Source: Acorus gramineus (Eukaryota > Streptophyta > Magnoliopsida > Acorales > Acoraceae). Taken from it: a stretch of 64,000 nt of DNA. The position numbers and the translations under genes were made by a program. The stretch spans positions 11,521,571-11,585,570 of the forward strand of contig CM060850.1 in NCBI GenBank assembly GCA_030737835.1, read 5' to 3'. Below are positions 1 to 10,776 of this stretch, piece by piece. The notes beneath the pieces were generated by a model that was not told where the DNA came from, searched no databases, and saw nothing but the letters and a program-made list of their open reading frames with translations. Position 1 is the stretch's first letter. Each line of letters opens with the position of its first letter.

Positions 1-1286
1 TCATTTTTTATATAAGATTTTTAATATTTCACTAGTTTTACAAGATGGAAAAACTAAAAACCCTTGTGAAAAATAGTTCTATTATGATAACAAGTGACAT
101 ATATTTTTTTAACAAAACATATAATAATAATAAAAAAAAATTTAAAATAATTATGCTGACTATCGTCCTAAAAATGTATCAACACTATGACCTCTAGATG
201 AGGGATACTTTTACAGAAGCAACCCTGAAAAGGTCCGTAATGTTTTACACAACCCCAAAATTGACGAAACTGGTTTTGCGTCCGCGAATCTCGAAGAAAA
301 TGAACGGCTGGTCCCGCAATGATTCGACACGTGGCGAATCAGAAAATGAGGGTGACGGGACGACCAAGGCAAGGCAGTGGGGGGTGCTGACGTGGCAGGA
401 CAAGTGGGCCGACAGCTGTATGTCGGCGGCAGTACAAGACGACAGCTCGTTCGGATTCGCTGAGATTTCTCTGTTGATCCTCTTCTTGTCCGTTTCCCAC
501 GTGGATTGTTATCGTCACGCCCACACAAGTGATTCTTCACTCTTCTTAACCAGGGGACTTGGGTCTTGTGTATCATCTAATATAAAAAAAAAAGAAGAAA
601 ATATCCATATTTATCCGCTTATCACGCCATTTATCTTCCTGTTAAACAAACCCCTAATGTATATATTACTACTATGTCAGTAAATACTCTATTAAAATAA
701 TCATAAAATTATGTGTATTTCATTCGTATATGTGACTTATTTTTTTTTCCCTAAAAGAATGTATTTAATTTTTTAGATTAATATATACTTAAGATTATAG
801 AGACAATAGTCTAAACCTATGATTGCATGGACCATGATCCAGTATATTTCTAAATTCTAATTGATCCATTATATATAGTTGTAAATAATATTAAATATTA
901 TTATTTAAAAATGGTACACACATAATGAAGTACTCTTTTGAGGCTCCTATTTCTATTTTTTCACCTTTTATAAATATTTATCCACATCTTATTCATATTT
1001 TATTCAAACAATAAAATTTTATTATAACGTTTCTCGGTAAGAGTAATTCAAAACACAACCAAACCAAAAATCACTTTATTCATATTTATATTAAAATAGT
1101 CATGAACCTCATAATAACTTAATTATGGATCCAAACACGAGCAACCCTTTATCAAACTAGTCCAATAAGTATACTGTTCTAATGAGACTAATTGTAGCAA
1201 TGCCCTTTTTTCTATTTAAATTTTGTTTTCAATCAGTGTGTATTTTTTACCCAAATTAAAGCGGCATACAACAGCTATCATAGATA
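1..1286. other. AT-rich non-coding edge region
   Basis: No convincing coding region is seen. Open frames between about 200 and 680 overlap on both strands, match no family I recognise and lie in a locally GC-richer patch. That patch has three ACGTG cores and may be promoter DNA of a gene outside the window. From about 930 to 1145 the sequence resembles the right half of a dispersed MITE family seen at 8848, 36364, 49484 and 51650 (shared stretches such as TTCAAAACACAACCAAA, ending in GGATCCAAACACG). Confidence 0.5.
328..503. promoter_or_regulatory. Cluster of ACGTG (G-box-like) motifs
   Basis: Palindromic CACGTG hexamers lie at 328-333 and 498-503, with a TGACGTGG between them near 388-395. 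CACGTG and ACGTGGC cores are binding sites for plant bZIP and bHLH factors. The cluster sits in a GC-rich patch within AT-rich DNA, which resembles promoter DNA, but no gene start follows on either strand inside the window. Promoter function is inference. Confidence 0.3.
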
Positions 1287-1371
1287 GGGCTGGTAAACGA
1301 ACCAAGCCGCTAAGGCTTGGCTCGGGCTCGGTTCGGTTTAAGCTCGTTCAGGCTCGTTCGATTAAACAAAT
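1287..1371. mobile_element. hAT-like element end fragment
   Basis: The stretch opens with TAGGGCTGGTAAACGA and continues with GCTCG/GGCTCG-rich subterminal DNA. This is the usual look of plant hAT-type element ends (TAGGGCTG...AAACG). It is cut off abruptly by a CACTA end at 1372. A GCTCGGTTAGGCTC stretch near 3202 could be its other end, which would make the CACTA nested inside it, but I cannot prove this. Confidence 0.35.
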
Positions 1372-1880
1372 CACTACAAGAAATTCAAGCATTAGCTGCG
1401 AAATATTTCGTAGCAAAAGCCCCATATTTCGTAGCTAAAAACCTTTCTCGACGAACTCTGTTCGTTGCAATTATCATTGCAAAAGCCTCGTATCAGAAAA
1501 TATTTTGCTACGAAATTTTTTTTTCGTAGCAAAAAGAACTCTATTGCTACGAATACGATATCATAGCAAAATGTATTTGCTACGAATATATTTCATACAA
1601 AAGGTGGTATTTGCTACAAATTGATTTCGTAGCTAAAGAATAGCATTTGCTACGAAAACAATTTCGCAGCTGAAACTCAACTTTTGCTACAACATTTATT
1701 TCGTAGCAATATATTACATTTTGCTACGAAATTTAGTTTGTAGCAAAAAGAACTCTTTAGCTACGAAAAGATGTTATCGTAGCAAAATAGACGTTTTCGC
1801 TACGAAATCATTTCGCAGCTAAAAGTATATCAAGTGAATAAAAAAAAAACAGAAAGACCTTTCCCTACAAAATATTTCGC
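1372..1880. mobile_element. CACTA (En/Spm) transposon terminal region
   Basis: It begins with CACTACAAGAAATTC, the canonical CACTA terminus. About twenty subterminal motifs of the TTTGCTACGAAA / TTTCGTAGCAAA type follow in both orientations up to about 1830. Such arrays are where the transposase binds in this superfamily. No matching opposite terminus (TTTCTTGTAGTG) is seen downstream and no transposase coding was found. This is therefore one end of a non-autonomous or truncated element. Confidence 0.75.
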
Positions 1881-3304
1881 AGGAAAAAGTCATTTTCCAA
1901 AATCATTTTTTTTATTTTTTAGCTAAAAAAATATAAACTGCATTAAATAAACATCTAATTATGATAATAATATAAAAACAATCCAAGTTTTAATTAAAAC
2001 TAATTGTGTAAATTACAAAAAGTTCTAATATAAGTCAAAAGAAATCACAACATGTCTTAGTTTGTATCCTAAGGGCTTATAGTGTCTTTATAAATCCCAA
2101 TATGCCACAAGTCAAGATTTTCTATAAGTTACATATTACTAAGATCTTTCCTCTATGCTTTACAAAGAATCGAATGCATATTCTCTAGAAATTCTACAGG
2201 TATGTCTAAAAGGTGGAGCTATGTTATTAAACAGTGAAGCATGGGCACACAACCTCTTGATCTGAAAATTATATGTGAATCACTCTTTGTAAGGTGTTTA
2301 TATAATCAAACAACTGAAGTTGAAAGTTTAGGGGAGTAAGAAGTCCATTATTTGATACAAGCTTTACATATATAGTTCTGCACTTGTTTTTCAGTTCATA
2401 TGAAGGTGAACCAAAATCTCTGTTCTCATTAGAATGCTTATTCTACCTTGAAGTCCAACAAAATGTTCTTTCAGTGACAATAACATTGAAATCAATTGAT
2501 CCTATCATGAACAACTGACCAGAATCAAGAGTGGTGAGTAATTATATTATATATATAAAAAAGTTTTTATTTGTTTTCATTTCATGTTGGGTTCTAAAAT
2601 CCATGGACTTCTAATATCCAAGAATGGGATCAAGTGCTTACATGTAAAGCAGCTGCCTCGTCGCTAATCCACCCCTTTCTTTCGATACTCATGAACTTGT
2701 CAAGTGAAGGCACTACAAAAACCAATTTTAATATCACACCTAGCTAGTAGGGAGTTCAATGCCTATTCCCATCCATAAGTTAAATTAAGACGTATAAAAC
2801 CTCCAAAGAGGTCCACCAATACAAACAGAACTCAGAACAATGAAAACATCAGATGTATATAGAACATCAAGATAACTGTCATGCATAAAATATATGGGAG
2901 ATCAAAAGCTGAAAGTGCTATTTATCGTACTTCTTGAGTCACAAAAAAAAGCGACAAGAATCTCCCAACTAGACTTTAAGTCTGCATCTTATCTAGAAAC
3001 GGTCAACAAATTCAGATGACTTTGCTTGTTCAAACTGCCACTCTTTTCATGTTATCACTAAGCTACCTTTGAACATAACTAACATGAAGCCTTTTACAAA
3101 CTAGGTAGAGCCATACATATTTCCACACTTGACTTTCATGTGACTACCACTGCAAAATCTCAGCCCAACAGTTAATGAGCGAGCTTGAACAATGTTTAAT
3201 GCTCGGTTAGGCTCAGAAAAACTAGCACTGTTTTCTCACGTTGGTGTTAAGATTTGACATATATCACCTCACACGTAAGATTTGCTGCTCTTTTAGTCAC
3301 ATAT
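1881..3304. other. Non-coding DNA, no gene seen
   Basis: Mixed-composition DNA with frequent stops in all frames. It may be internal sequence of the CACTA element to its left, since no end of that element was found. A CACTACAAAAACC stretch at 2712 is in direct, not inverted, orientation and so is not its other terminus. Confidence 0.4.
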
Positions 3305-3720
3305 CAGTTTAACTTTGAAAATTAATGAGATCTGATGGGATCAAATCTTGACTAGCTTCTACATATCTTGAAAGGAAGATGAGTTCTCATGGTATAACAA
3401 TGGAGAGCACATATTAGTCTTACTTTAAAATTTGACGAGATCTGACGGGATCAAATGCTGATCATAACTCCTATCTCGAAAGGAAGATGAGTTCTCATGG
3501 TATAACCATGAAGTGAAAATATCAATTTTACTTTAAAAATTGACGAGATCTGATGGGATCAAATGCTGACTAACTCCTATCTCAAATTGAGGACGAGTTC
3601 TCATGTTAGAACCATGGAGAGCACATTTCAGTCTTACTTTGAAAATTGACGAGATCTGATGGGATCAAATGGTGACTAACTCCTTTATGGAGTTCTCATA
3701 GTATAACCATGGAGAGCTTC
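3305..3720. repeat. Tandem repeat, about 108-bp unit, four copies
   Basis: The phrase GAGATCTGATGGGATCAAAT (one copy with C for T) recurs at about 3327, 3437, 3545 and 3651, a period of 106-110 bp. Each unit also carries GAGTTCTCATGGTATAACCATGGAG or a variant. The copies differ by point changes and small indels. The array ends about 200 bp beyond the 3' end of the intact sulfotransferase gene. Confidence 0.85.
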
Positions 3721-3924
3721 CCCTGCCAATATGTGTTCTCATATCCAGAACATCAAACGATCATAATGCATAACTAAGAATCGATTAAAAGAAAACATTA
3801 TGATTGAATGAACAAAGCCCCCTACACTTGAACAAAGACACTCTTTCATTGAACACACACATAAAACATCAAACCTCTCAAAGATACATCAACCATGCAG
3901 TACTGATGCACACACTAGTAATGT

Positions 3925-5016
3925 TCATGAAGCTGAACAAACACCACTGTGAGAAAGCCCATTCTGGTCACCTGAGCCACCAAAGAAGCTCAAACCATCA
4001 GAACCACTCACCTTCTCTTCCACCACTCGCTCGAGCCGCCTGACATTCTCCGGCGTAAGACACCCAGCCCAATCACCAACCTTACCGGACCTAAAGAAAG
4101 TCCGGTTCTCGATCCCTCCCCGCGCCGTCTCGAGCACCCCAACCTTATTCACCTCCAAATTCTTCAAGTTCTCAAAGCTACAAATCCTCAAAATCTCCTC
4201 AACAACCCCTTCTTTCTCCTCCTCCTCCGAAAACGGGCGCCCGAGAAACCCCGCCAACCTCTTCAAATGCAATACAGGGTCCCTCTTCATCTCCTCATAC
4301 TTCAAAAACAACACATTGTCCGGCCTCTCCAAGCTCACCTTCCAGTACTCACTCACATGCTCCCATACCGGTCCATGCGTCGAAACCCCCTTACAGTACA
4401 ACTCAAACACCTCTTCCAACGAGATGGGATCCAATCCTTTCGGCTTGATCGCGTTCATGAAGTGAAACAGCGACACAAATACATCACGAATGTCGCGGGA
4501 GAGGTAGACGGTGCGACAATTGGATGATTTAACGGACTCTGGCAAGGAAGAATAGGGGATGTGTGTGGCGAAGAGCCTTGGCGGGGGGAGGGCGTCCAAG
4601 TCGGGGATTCGGTCGTTCGTGTAGAGTTGGATTTCTAAGAAGGGGATGCATTCGTGAGGGTTGGATGCGTTTAGCGATGATAAAGCATCGGTAATAATGC
4701 CTCCTCCGTGGCGGTTGGTGATGGCGAAGACGAGGGCTTTGAGCCACACCGTGCCGGATTTGGGGCTCGTCGCGAGGAGTACGTCTGTTGGGCGGGCGAC
4801 GAAGTGGTCTCGGACGGCCATGACGCCTTTCAAGTGAAAGTCGCGGTACCAGAAGCCTTTGTAGCAGTAGAGGTGGCCGTGGTCCCAACCCCTCTCTCTT
4901 GGGAGGGTTGTGATTATGTTTTGGTAGGTTTTGTAGGTTTCTTGATCTTGGGAGAGCTTGCTTTCTTCCTTTGTTTTGGGTGTGAGTGAATTCAGAATGT
5001 GAGGAAGAGTGGCCAT
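3925..5016 (-). CDS. Cytosolic sulfotransferase (SOT), intact single-exon copy
   Basis: This encodes a 363-residue soluble enzyme of the Sulfotransfer_1 family, which moves a sulfonate from PAPS to a hydroxyl on a small molecule. In plants the acceptors include flavonols, brassinosteroids, hydroxyjasmonate and desulfoglucosinolates. Seen in the sequence: PAPS P-loop PKSGTVWLKAL at residues 85-95 (family norm PKSGTTW), catalytic His in ATHIPYSSLPES near residue 152, 3'-phosphate region YLSRDIRDVFVSLFHF from 171 (norm RDPKD), and the C-terminal cofactor motif RSGKVGDW at 309-316. There is no intron or signal peptide, as expected. The start is the first ATG, about 65 nt downstream of a TATA-like box. 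The tail after residue 342 is a little longer than usual. This is the only undamaged SOT in the window. The substrate cannot be told from sequence. The P-loop Thr-to-Val change could weaken cofactor binding, so activity is not certain. Confidence 0.93.
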   Translation of the reverse strand: MATLPHILNSLTPKTKEESKLSQDQETYKTYQNIITTLPRERGWDHGHLYCYKGFWYRDFHLKGVMAVRDHFVARPTDVLLATSPKSGTVWLKALVFAITNRHGGGIITDALSSLNASNPHECIPFLEIQLYTNDRIPDLDALPPPRLFATHIPYSSLPESVKSSNCRTVYLSRDIRDVFVSLFHFMNAIKPKGLDPISLEEVFELYCKGVSTHGPVWEHVSEYWKVSLERPDNVLFLKYEEMKRDPVLHLKRLAGFLGRPFSEEEEKEGVVEEILRICSFENLKNLEVNKVGVLETARGGIENRTFFRSGKVGDWAGCLTPENVRRLERVVEEKVSGSDGLSFFGGSGDQNGLSHSGVCSAS

Positions 5017-5081
5017 GGAAAGAGAATTGTTAGAACTTACTTTTTTGTTGGTTGATGTTCAACCTGTGAGAAACAATGACG

Positions 5082-5089
5082 TTTAAATA
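5082..5089 (-). promoter_or_regulatory. TATA box of the intact sulfotransferase
   Basis: On the minus strand TATTTAAA lies 66-73 nt upstream of the ATG at 5016, leaving room for a short leader. Position and sequence fit a plant core promoter. Its use is inferred. Confidence 0.5.
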
Positions 5090-5394
5090 GGCTTTTAGAT
5101 TGATTCGAATTTTTATTAGGAAATAAAGAGTTGCCTGATTTATGATAGATAAATCAAATCTTAAATATATGATTTGGTTATCAAGTTGATTTTATCCGAA
5201 TTTAGGTGATAGATAACATCCATGTGATCTAATTAGAAAGGGTATAAAATATTTTAGAGTTGTAGTCTCTCATGTATTTATATTTATCTCTATCATTTTT
5301 TTTCCCATTATCTTTATTTTATTTTAGGTTTTAGATTTCAACAATACCAATACATACTTATTTTTAAATATATTAATATAGCTATATTCACAAA

Positions 5395-5695
5395 TTTTTT
5401 AAGGGATTTTTATTTTTAAGTCCCTATAAACCATAGGATTTAGTGATCGGTCCCTCAATTATTCATATTTTGATTTTAGTTTCTAGATTTAAATGATATG
5501 TTCCTTTTTAGTCCCTGGGAGAGATCTATCCCTAAATTATTTGGTTTTGTTTTTAGTCCCTCGTAGGGACTAAAAATAAACATATCCTTTAAATCTAGAG
5601 ACTAAAACCAAAATATAAAGAAGTGAGGAATCGATCCCTAAATAGGTATGTTTACAGGGACTAAAAACTAAAAAACCTATTTTTTAAACAACAAG
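5395..5695. mobile_element. Foldback MITE with TTTAGTCCC ends
   Basis: The stretch folds on itself: the left arm (about 5400-5520, with TTTTTAAGTCCC, CGGTCCCTCA and ATTTTGATTTTAG) matches the reverse complement of the right arm (about 5560-5690, with GGGACTAAAAACTAAA). The arms are about 125 bp and imperfect, around a short centre. GGGACTAAA-type inverted repeats are common ends of plant MULE-like MITEs. There is no coding content. Confidence 0.6.
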
Positions 5696-7960
5696 AAGTT
5701 TCTTGGATGAATTCACCCCCATTTTATCCTATTTGGCATCTATTATTATTATAATTATTTGACATTGTTTTCATTTTATTGTTATTCATGTAGCATGCAC
5801 TTTAAATGGCGAGTGTATAATTTTATAAAAAAAGAAAAATGAGATGGACTGCAATTGGGGCTGCTAATGGAGCTACGTGTATCTTTTTTCATGAAAATAA
5901 TCTCGCAAGCTCACCTTAATTTTTTTATCCTCAATTTTTGTTTTATTCCAAATTGCGATGTTATGAATCTACCCGGAATGTTTTTTTGTTCGTTTTTGTT
6001 TGGTTTGTTAGTTTCCATTATAATAACCGGTTGATTGATGTTATTTAGGTACAGATAAAAAAAAATTGATTTTTCAGACATATTTGTTTATTAGTTTTGA
6101 TTATTTAAGTAAAATTTAAAAAAATTAATAGCTTTTTGTTATTATATAAAGTAAAAATTTAGCTATAAAAATTTAGTTCAACCCACCCCAAAATAAATTC
6201 CTTGATCCGGCCCTGAGTCCATCCATCAAGCTACCCCAAAATAAAATATGACAATGCTTCCCTACATAAATTTTTCCAGCACCAAAACAAACTTCAAAAC
6301 TTTTTTGAAAAAAAAGTGGCACATAATTTTTTTTTTTTTCTCATGGAAGCATAAAGGACATACGTGAGAAGAAGGTTAATATTACTAAGTATGGGTAGTA
6401 AGTATGGATAGTCCAATGGATTCGATTCCCACAATATTACAATATATGTTATTTCAATGTATATGTGATGTTTACTAGATTTTATTTTTTGATTTCAGTA
6501 AAACAATCTTTATATTTTGTCACATAACGAACAGATCTAGAATCAATATGCCAAGCTAATGAGTCACAATTGGTTAAAAAAGATTTGGCAACCAGGCAAA
6601 CAATATCTATTTTATATTCATTATTTTTATTATGATGGTTATTACAATTATTTTTTCAATTGTTTTTCTTGAATTTACAATTTTTTGAATGATGACATGG
6701 TTCTTCACCATTATATATAACATTTATTAATTGATCCTCTTTTTTTAAAAATTAAATATTTGCAGCCCAAATTTTTTATTTTTATTGAAATGTGGCTTGA
6801 GGTTTTTAGAAGTCTCATTACTTATTTTTATTTTTCACCTGGAAGAGGAAGTTACAATTAAAGCTTGGGATTGATTTTTCTTAGCTCTCCTTTCGTGTTC
6901 AAGAGTTAATAACATTGAAAGATTTTTAATATTTATTGTTGACAATGTTACATTAAATGCAATTACCACATGCTCCTAGGAGCTTGACAAACTATTTAAA
7001 ATTCTAGAAACTTGAATTCTTTTAGAAATTGGGTTCCCTAAACTAACAAGTTTTTTAACAATAATAAACATTTTATTGACATGATGAACCACAGTTTCAG
7101 ATCCTAACATTTTATTAGAATTATATTTTTCAAGTTACATGTTAATATAGGTTTCAGAAAAGAAAAGCTAAGATATGTTGAAATAACTCCATCTGACATT
7201 TCTTTAGCCCTTTGGTGTTCTTCGAATAAAATTTCAATATCCAATTCCTTAATTTAAGTATGTCATCCCTATCCAAATGGTCAACTTCAAAACAAATTTG
7301 GTATAATATTCTATTAGCAATATTAGCATTTGGACCAGGATCAATAGGCATGTATTCCACTTTATCTTGAAATAAAACATGCCTTAGTCTATGTTTCTAA
7401 GTTAAAAAATTCACATCATTTAAATTTTCAGTTTTATTTAATTCAACACTAACAACTCTACTATCCATTGCAATTAACATAGATAAAGTTTAGGGTTTTC
7501 AAAATGATCGGTGAAGCATAGGAGGAACCAATCTACTGTGGACAACTCTTCTCTTGTAAGGGAGCTGTTACAATCAGTTTTTTTTACAGTTCAAAATACA
7601 GTTATATTTATTTTATTAAAAATTCACTAAAGCATATACCTCATTAAACGATGTATATACCTCATTAAATATTTTTTTACATTTATTAAAATGATCTTAT
7701 TCAACTCGTAATGAAACGATATACACTTTTTATCAAAGTATATACCTCATTAGATAATATTTATTATTTTAATAAAATAAAAAATATGTGTGGTCTGAAT
7801 TTTGGTTGATAAAAATGACAAAGTCTAACATTTTCCATCATGTAATGGTGGACAATCTCTTCTCTGGTGGACCCTTTCTGGTGGGCCTCACAGGTGGAAC
7901 GGCTTTGATGGAATTCTGGTGGGCCTGTGGTGGAACATGGGCCCAATAGTGGACAATGGG
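5696..7960. other. AT-rich intergenic DNA
   Basis: No gene is recognised. Frames are short and interrupted. About 7560-7760 holds a copy of a dispersed AT-rich repeat carrying repeated TATACCTCATTA motifs. The remainder is low-complexity AT DNA. Confidence 0.5.
7560..7770. repeat. Dispersed AT-rich repeat with TATACCTCATTA motifs
   Basis: The motif TATACCTCATTA(A/G) appears several times within 150 bp, together with ATTTATTAAAATGA. Related copies, in either orientation, lie near 12290-12480, 43840-44000, 49210-49470, 59150-59350, 60560-60790 and 61380-61510. They share GATAAAAA..TATA..CATTT(C)AAATTGAATGAA followed by AAGTGTAA. It looks like an old MITE family. I did not define its ends. Confidence 0.5.
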
Positions 7961-7968
7961 CCTCCTGT

Positions 7969-8767
7969 TAGGCCTGTCAACGGGTTGGGTCCAGACCCGG
8001 ATCCGATCCGATTATACGTGTAATATACCAGACCCGATTTGGACCCGACCCGAGTTGGACCCGACCCGGCGGACCCGAACAAACAAACGGGTCGGGTCCG
8101 GGTCCACCCCGCCCCGACCCGTTGGACCCGACTATTTTTTTTAATATATGTTCATATATTATAAGACCATTAGTATTAGTTGATACATAATTTTATTTCT
8201 TACTTAACTTATTTTTGTATCTACAAGTTCATAAATCATAATCATAACATGCCTATAAATCGGTTTGTTTTGGACAATTAATTTATTAGCATTTGAATTT
8301 GTATGATTAATTAGTTTGTTGCATGATTTATGTTTATTATTTAGATTAATATGTTAGTGTTTATTGTTTTGAATGTTGTTTAGGTTAGTTATGTTTATTT
8401 AGGTTAATATGTTTTTTATGTTAGTGATTATTGTTTTGGATGTTGTTTAATAATTCATTTACTTCTTTTGAATTGTATAAAATTATATTCAAACATAGTC
8501 TCATTAACAATAATGTTTTATTACAAAAAATTTCAAATAGAATGATAAGACAAACAAATACATGAGCTCTTCTCTCTTTTTTTTTTTTTTTTTACCCAAC
8601 CATCCGGGTCGGGTCGGACCCGGACCCGACCCGGGTCCGACGGGTCCGGGTCCACATTTCTCTGGACCCGCCGGGTCCTGGGTTGGACCCGGACCCGCCG
8701 GGTCCTGTCACGGGTCGGGTCCGGGTCCACCCCGACCCGACCCGGACCCGACCCGTTGACAGGCCTA
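7969..8767. mobile_element. hAT-family non-autonomous transposon, 799 bp
   Basis: The ends are inverted repeats: TAGGCCTGTCAACGGGT on the left and its complement ACCCG..TTGACAGGCCTA on the right. Both are flanked by the exact 8-bp direct repeat CCTCCTGT (7961-7968 and 8768-8775). An 8-bp target duplication with TAGG-type ends is diagnostic of hAT elements. Both subterminal zones (7975-8130 and 8605-8760) are packed with GGACCCG / CGGGTCC heptamers in both orientations, probably transposase-binding arrays. The centre is AT-rich with no transposase. Open frames through the heptamer arrays are composition artefacts. Confidence 0.85.
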
Positions 8768-8847
8768 CCTCCTGTGCAAGAAGACTTGGAAGATGATAAG
8801 CCCAGTGGATCACTATAGAGACGAGATATGATGGACCAAAAGTCTAA

Positions 8848-9302
8848 CTGTCGTTTGGATAGAGAATTAAGTTATTTTGAGGTTTATTATTATTCTAGTA
8901 TATATAAGAAATAAGCAATTTTTTTTTATTTGGTTGTGTTTTTAATTATTTTCGTTGAGAAATGCAATAATAAAGTTGTTATTTGATTGAGTATAAATAA
9001 ATTATGGATAAATGTGAATAAGGTGTGCATAAAAATTTATAAAAGATGAAAAAATGGTTTGACCTGTGGGCCCTTGATTTGTAAGAGATGATGATGATTG
9101 ATTTGACAGTGAGATACACATTCAAATGAGTTGAATAACCTAAAATTACTTAATTTCACTGTAGCATGAATAATTATACCAACCTATACCGGTTAATTTT
9201 AGTATACAAATTCTTATTTATTTCAGCCTTCTAAACACTCATATTATCACTATTCCACCCTCTGCCCATTTATTCCACCCCAATTCCCCAATCAAAACAC
9301 GA
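8848..9302. mobile_element. MITE with GTTTGGAT ends, copy 2
   Basis: The stretch begins near CGTTTGGATAGAG and ends near CCCCAATCAAAACACG. It shares internal phrases with other copies (TTTGACAGTG.., AAAAATTTATAAAAGATG.., CCACC..TTATTCC). The other members lie near 930-1145, 36364-36805, 49484-49870 and 51650-52090. Ends reading GTTTGGAT / ATCCAAAC are common in plant MITEs. Boundaries are approximate and no target duplication was confirmed. Confidence 0.45.
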
Positions 9303-10361
9303 GGTAAGGTTTTTGGTGGCCCTAAATCTAATGGACCAGAGATGGTGGCCCTTGTATAGTGATCGTGGTCCCTTTATTGATGATCTGTGGACTCCTCTTC
9401 AATAGAGCACCCAAAGAATTAACCAGCCAAGATGGAAAGAAAGGATAAGTGCAGATTGTTGGAATTTTGTGACAAAAAATACATGCATGCACTAAGCCAA
9501 CATTCATGCATCATTTGAATTTGAATTAAAATGGAATACCATGTGTTTTGAAACCACTTAAAAATGTATCATAATTGCATGCGCTGTGGAGAATGAAATG
9601 GTGAAATCGAACCTTCATCACATGCGTTTCCTTGGCGAAACCGTTGCATGTATCATTGAATTTCAGTAGATCAATATTGTTGCATGCATAAAGGCCTTAT
9701 GCATCGTTTGATAATTGATGAAGTGTGATCATCAACAAAACAATCATTCATCACCAACCCATTTGGAGTGAGAGAGAGTCCATTTTTCTTTTTCAAATAT
9801 ACAACCTAGGCCTCTGGTACCCACTCTATCACCCACTGTATCACACATATATACACAGAAAAAATAAACTTTGTTCACATCACAAGGCTCTACTCTATTC
9901 CCATCAAAGTTTCATTTTTTAATTGATCTTAATCAAGTTTTATGCATTTATTCTAGCCATCCAAAAAACAAATATTCGGTTCTAGGACATCGACAATTAA
10001 TATTTTAATATATTGATTTTTCAAAACTATTATCTGTTGAGATACAATATTTTTCATAATATATATATATTTCTAACACGGATTTACCGCACAGAGTTTG
10101 GAGAAGCAGACCGATCACAAATTGAAGCGATTCGGGATGTGGTGGCTCTGATATCGATGTCAGAAGCCTGTGATGAAGAAGGTGATGACCATTCAATTCT
10201 TTAAACCATTCAACTATTTTTATGGTCACTTATTAATCACATAATACTACCAATATGATAAATACATAAAACAACCACAACTTTTAACACAGATAAAAGC
10301 CTAACACTTGAAACATTTGACAAGGAAACATGTCCTACTAATAGGAGCTCTCACATTTCTC
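9303..10361. other. Intergenic DNA, no feature recognised
   Basis: AT-rich sequence with short interrupted frames. No conserved coding, repeat or RNA structure was recognised. Confidence 0.4.
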
Positions 10362-10776
10362 TCATGTAAGAGAACCAAAGGCACCAATCATCGACTCAGT
10401 CAGCCCATCAAGCCGTCCGATCATCTCCGGCGTGAGCCACCTCTTCGAATCGCCCACCACGCCGCGTCTGAAGAACAACATGGTTCTTTCTCTTCATCCT
10501 TGACAATTGTAGTTCTCCCACCCTTTTAACCTCCAAATCCTTCAAGCTATCAAAGCTACACACCTTCACAATCTCCTCCACCCTCCCTCCCTTCTCCTCA
10601 TCCTCGGAGAACGGGCACCCAAGGAACTCCGCCAACCTTTTCACCACACTCACTGGGTCCTCCATCATCTCCTCGTACCTCAAGAATGTCACGCATTGTG
10701 GCCTCGCCATGCTTGCCTTCAAATATCCCAATTGATGGTCCCATATTGGCCCGTAGACGGAGACTCCGTCACACAC
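10362..10776 (-). pseudogene. Sulfotransferase 3' fragment, truncated and frameshifted
   Basis: On the minus strand the reading begins abruptly at VCDGVSVYGPIWDHQLGY, in the middle of a SOT. It continues through LRYEEMMEDPVSVVKRLAEF and FLGCPFSEDEE to KDLEVKRVGELQL. A 1-2 nt insertion near 10487 then shifts frame. In the other frame the C-terminal part is clear (FFRRGVVGDSKRWLTPEM) and ends at a stop at 10362-10364. The N-terminal half, including the PAPS P-loop and catalytic His, is missing beyond 10776. It is closest to the pseudogene at 33714-34777, and both have Ser where the family has Trp in the GDW cofactor motif. It cannot make an active enzyme. Confidence 0.9.

Noticed and set aside
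198..683. Overlapping open frames on both strands near the left edge
   Set aside because: No family resemblance, opposite-strand frames of similar length, and the GC-rich patch looks like promoter DNA.
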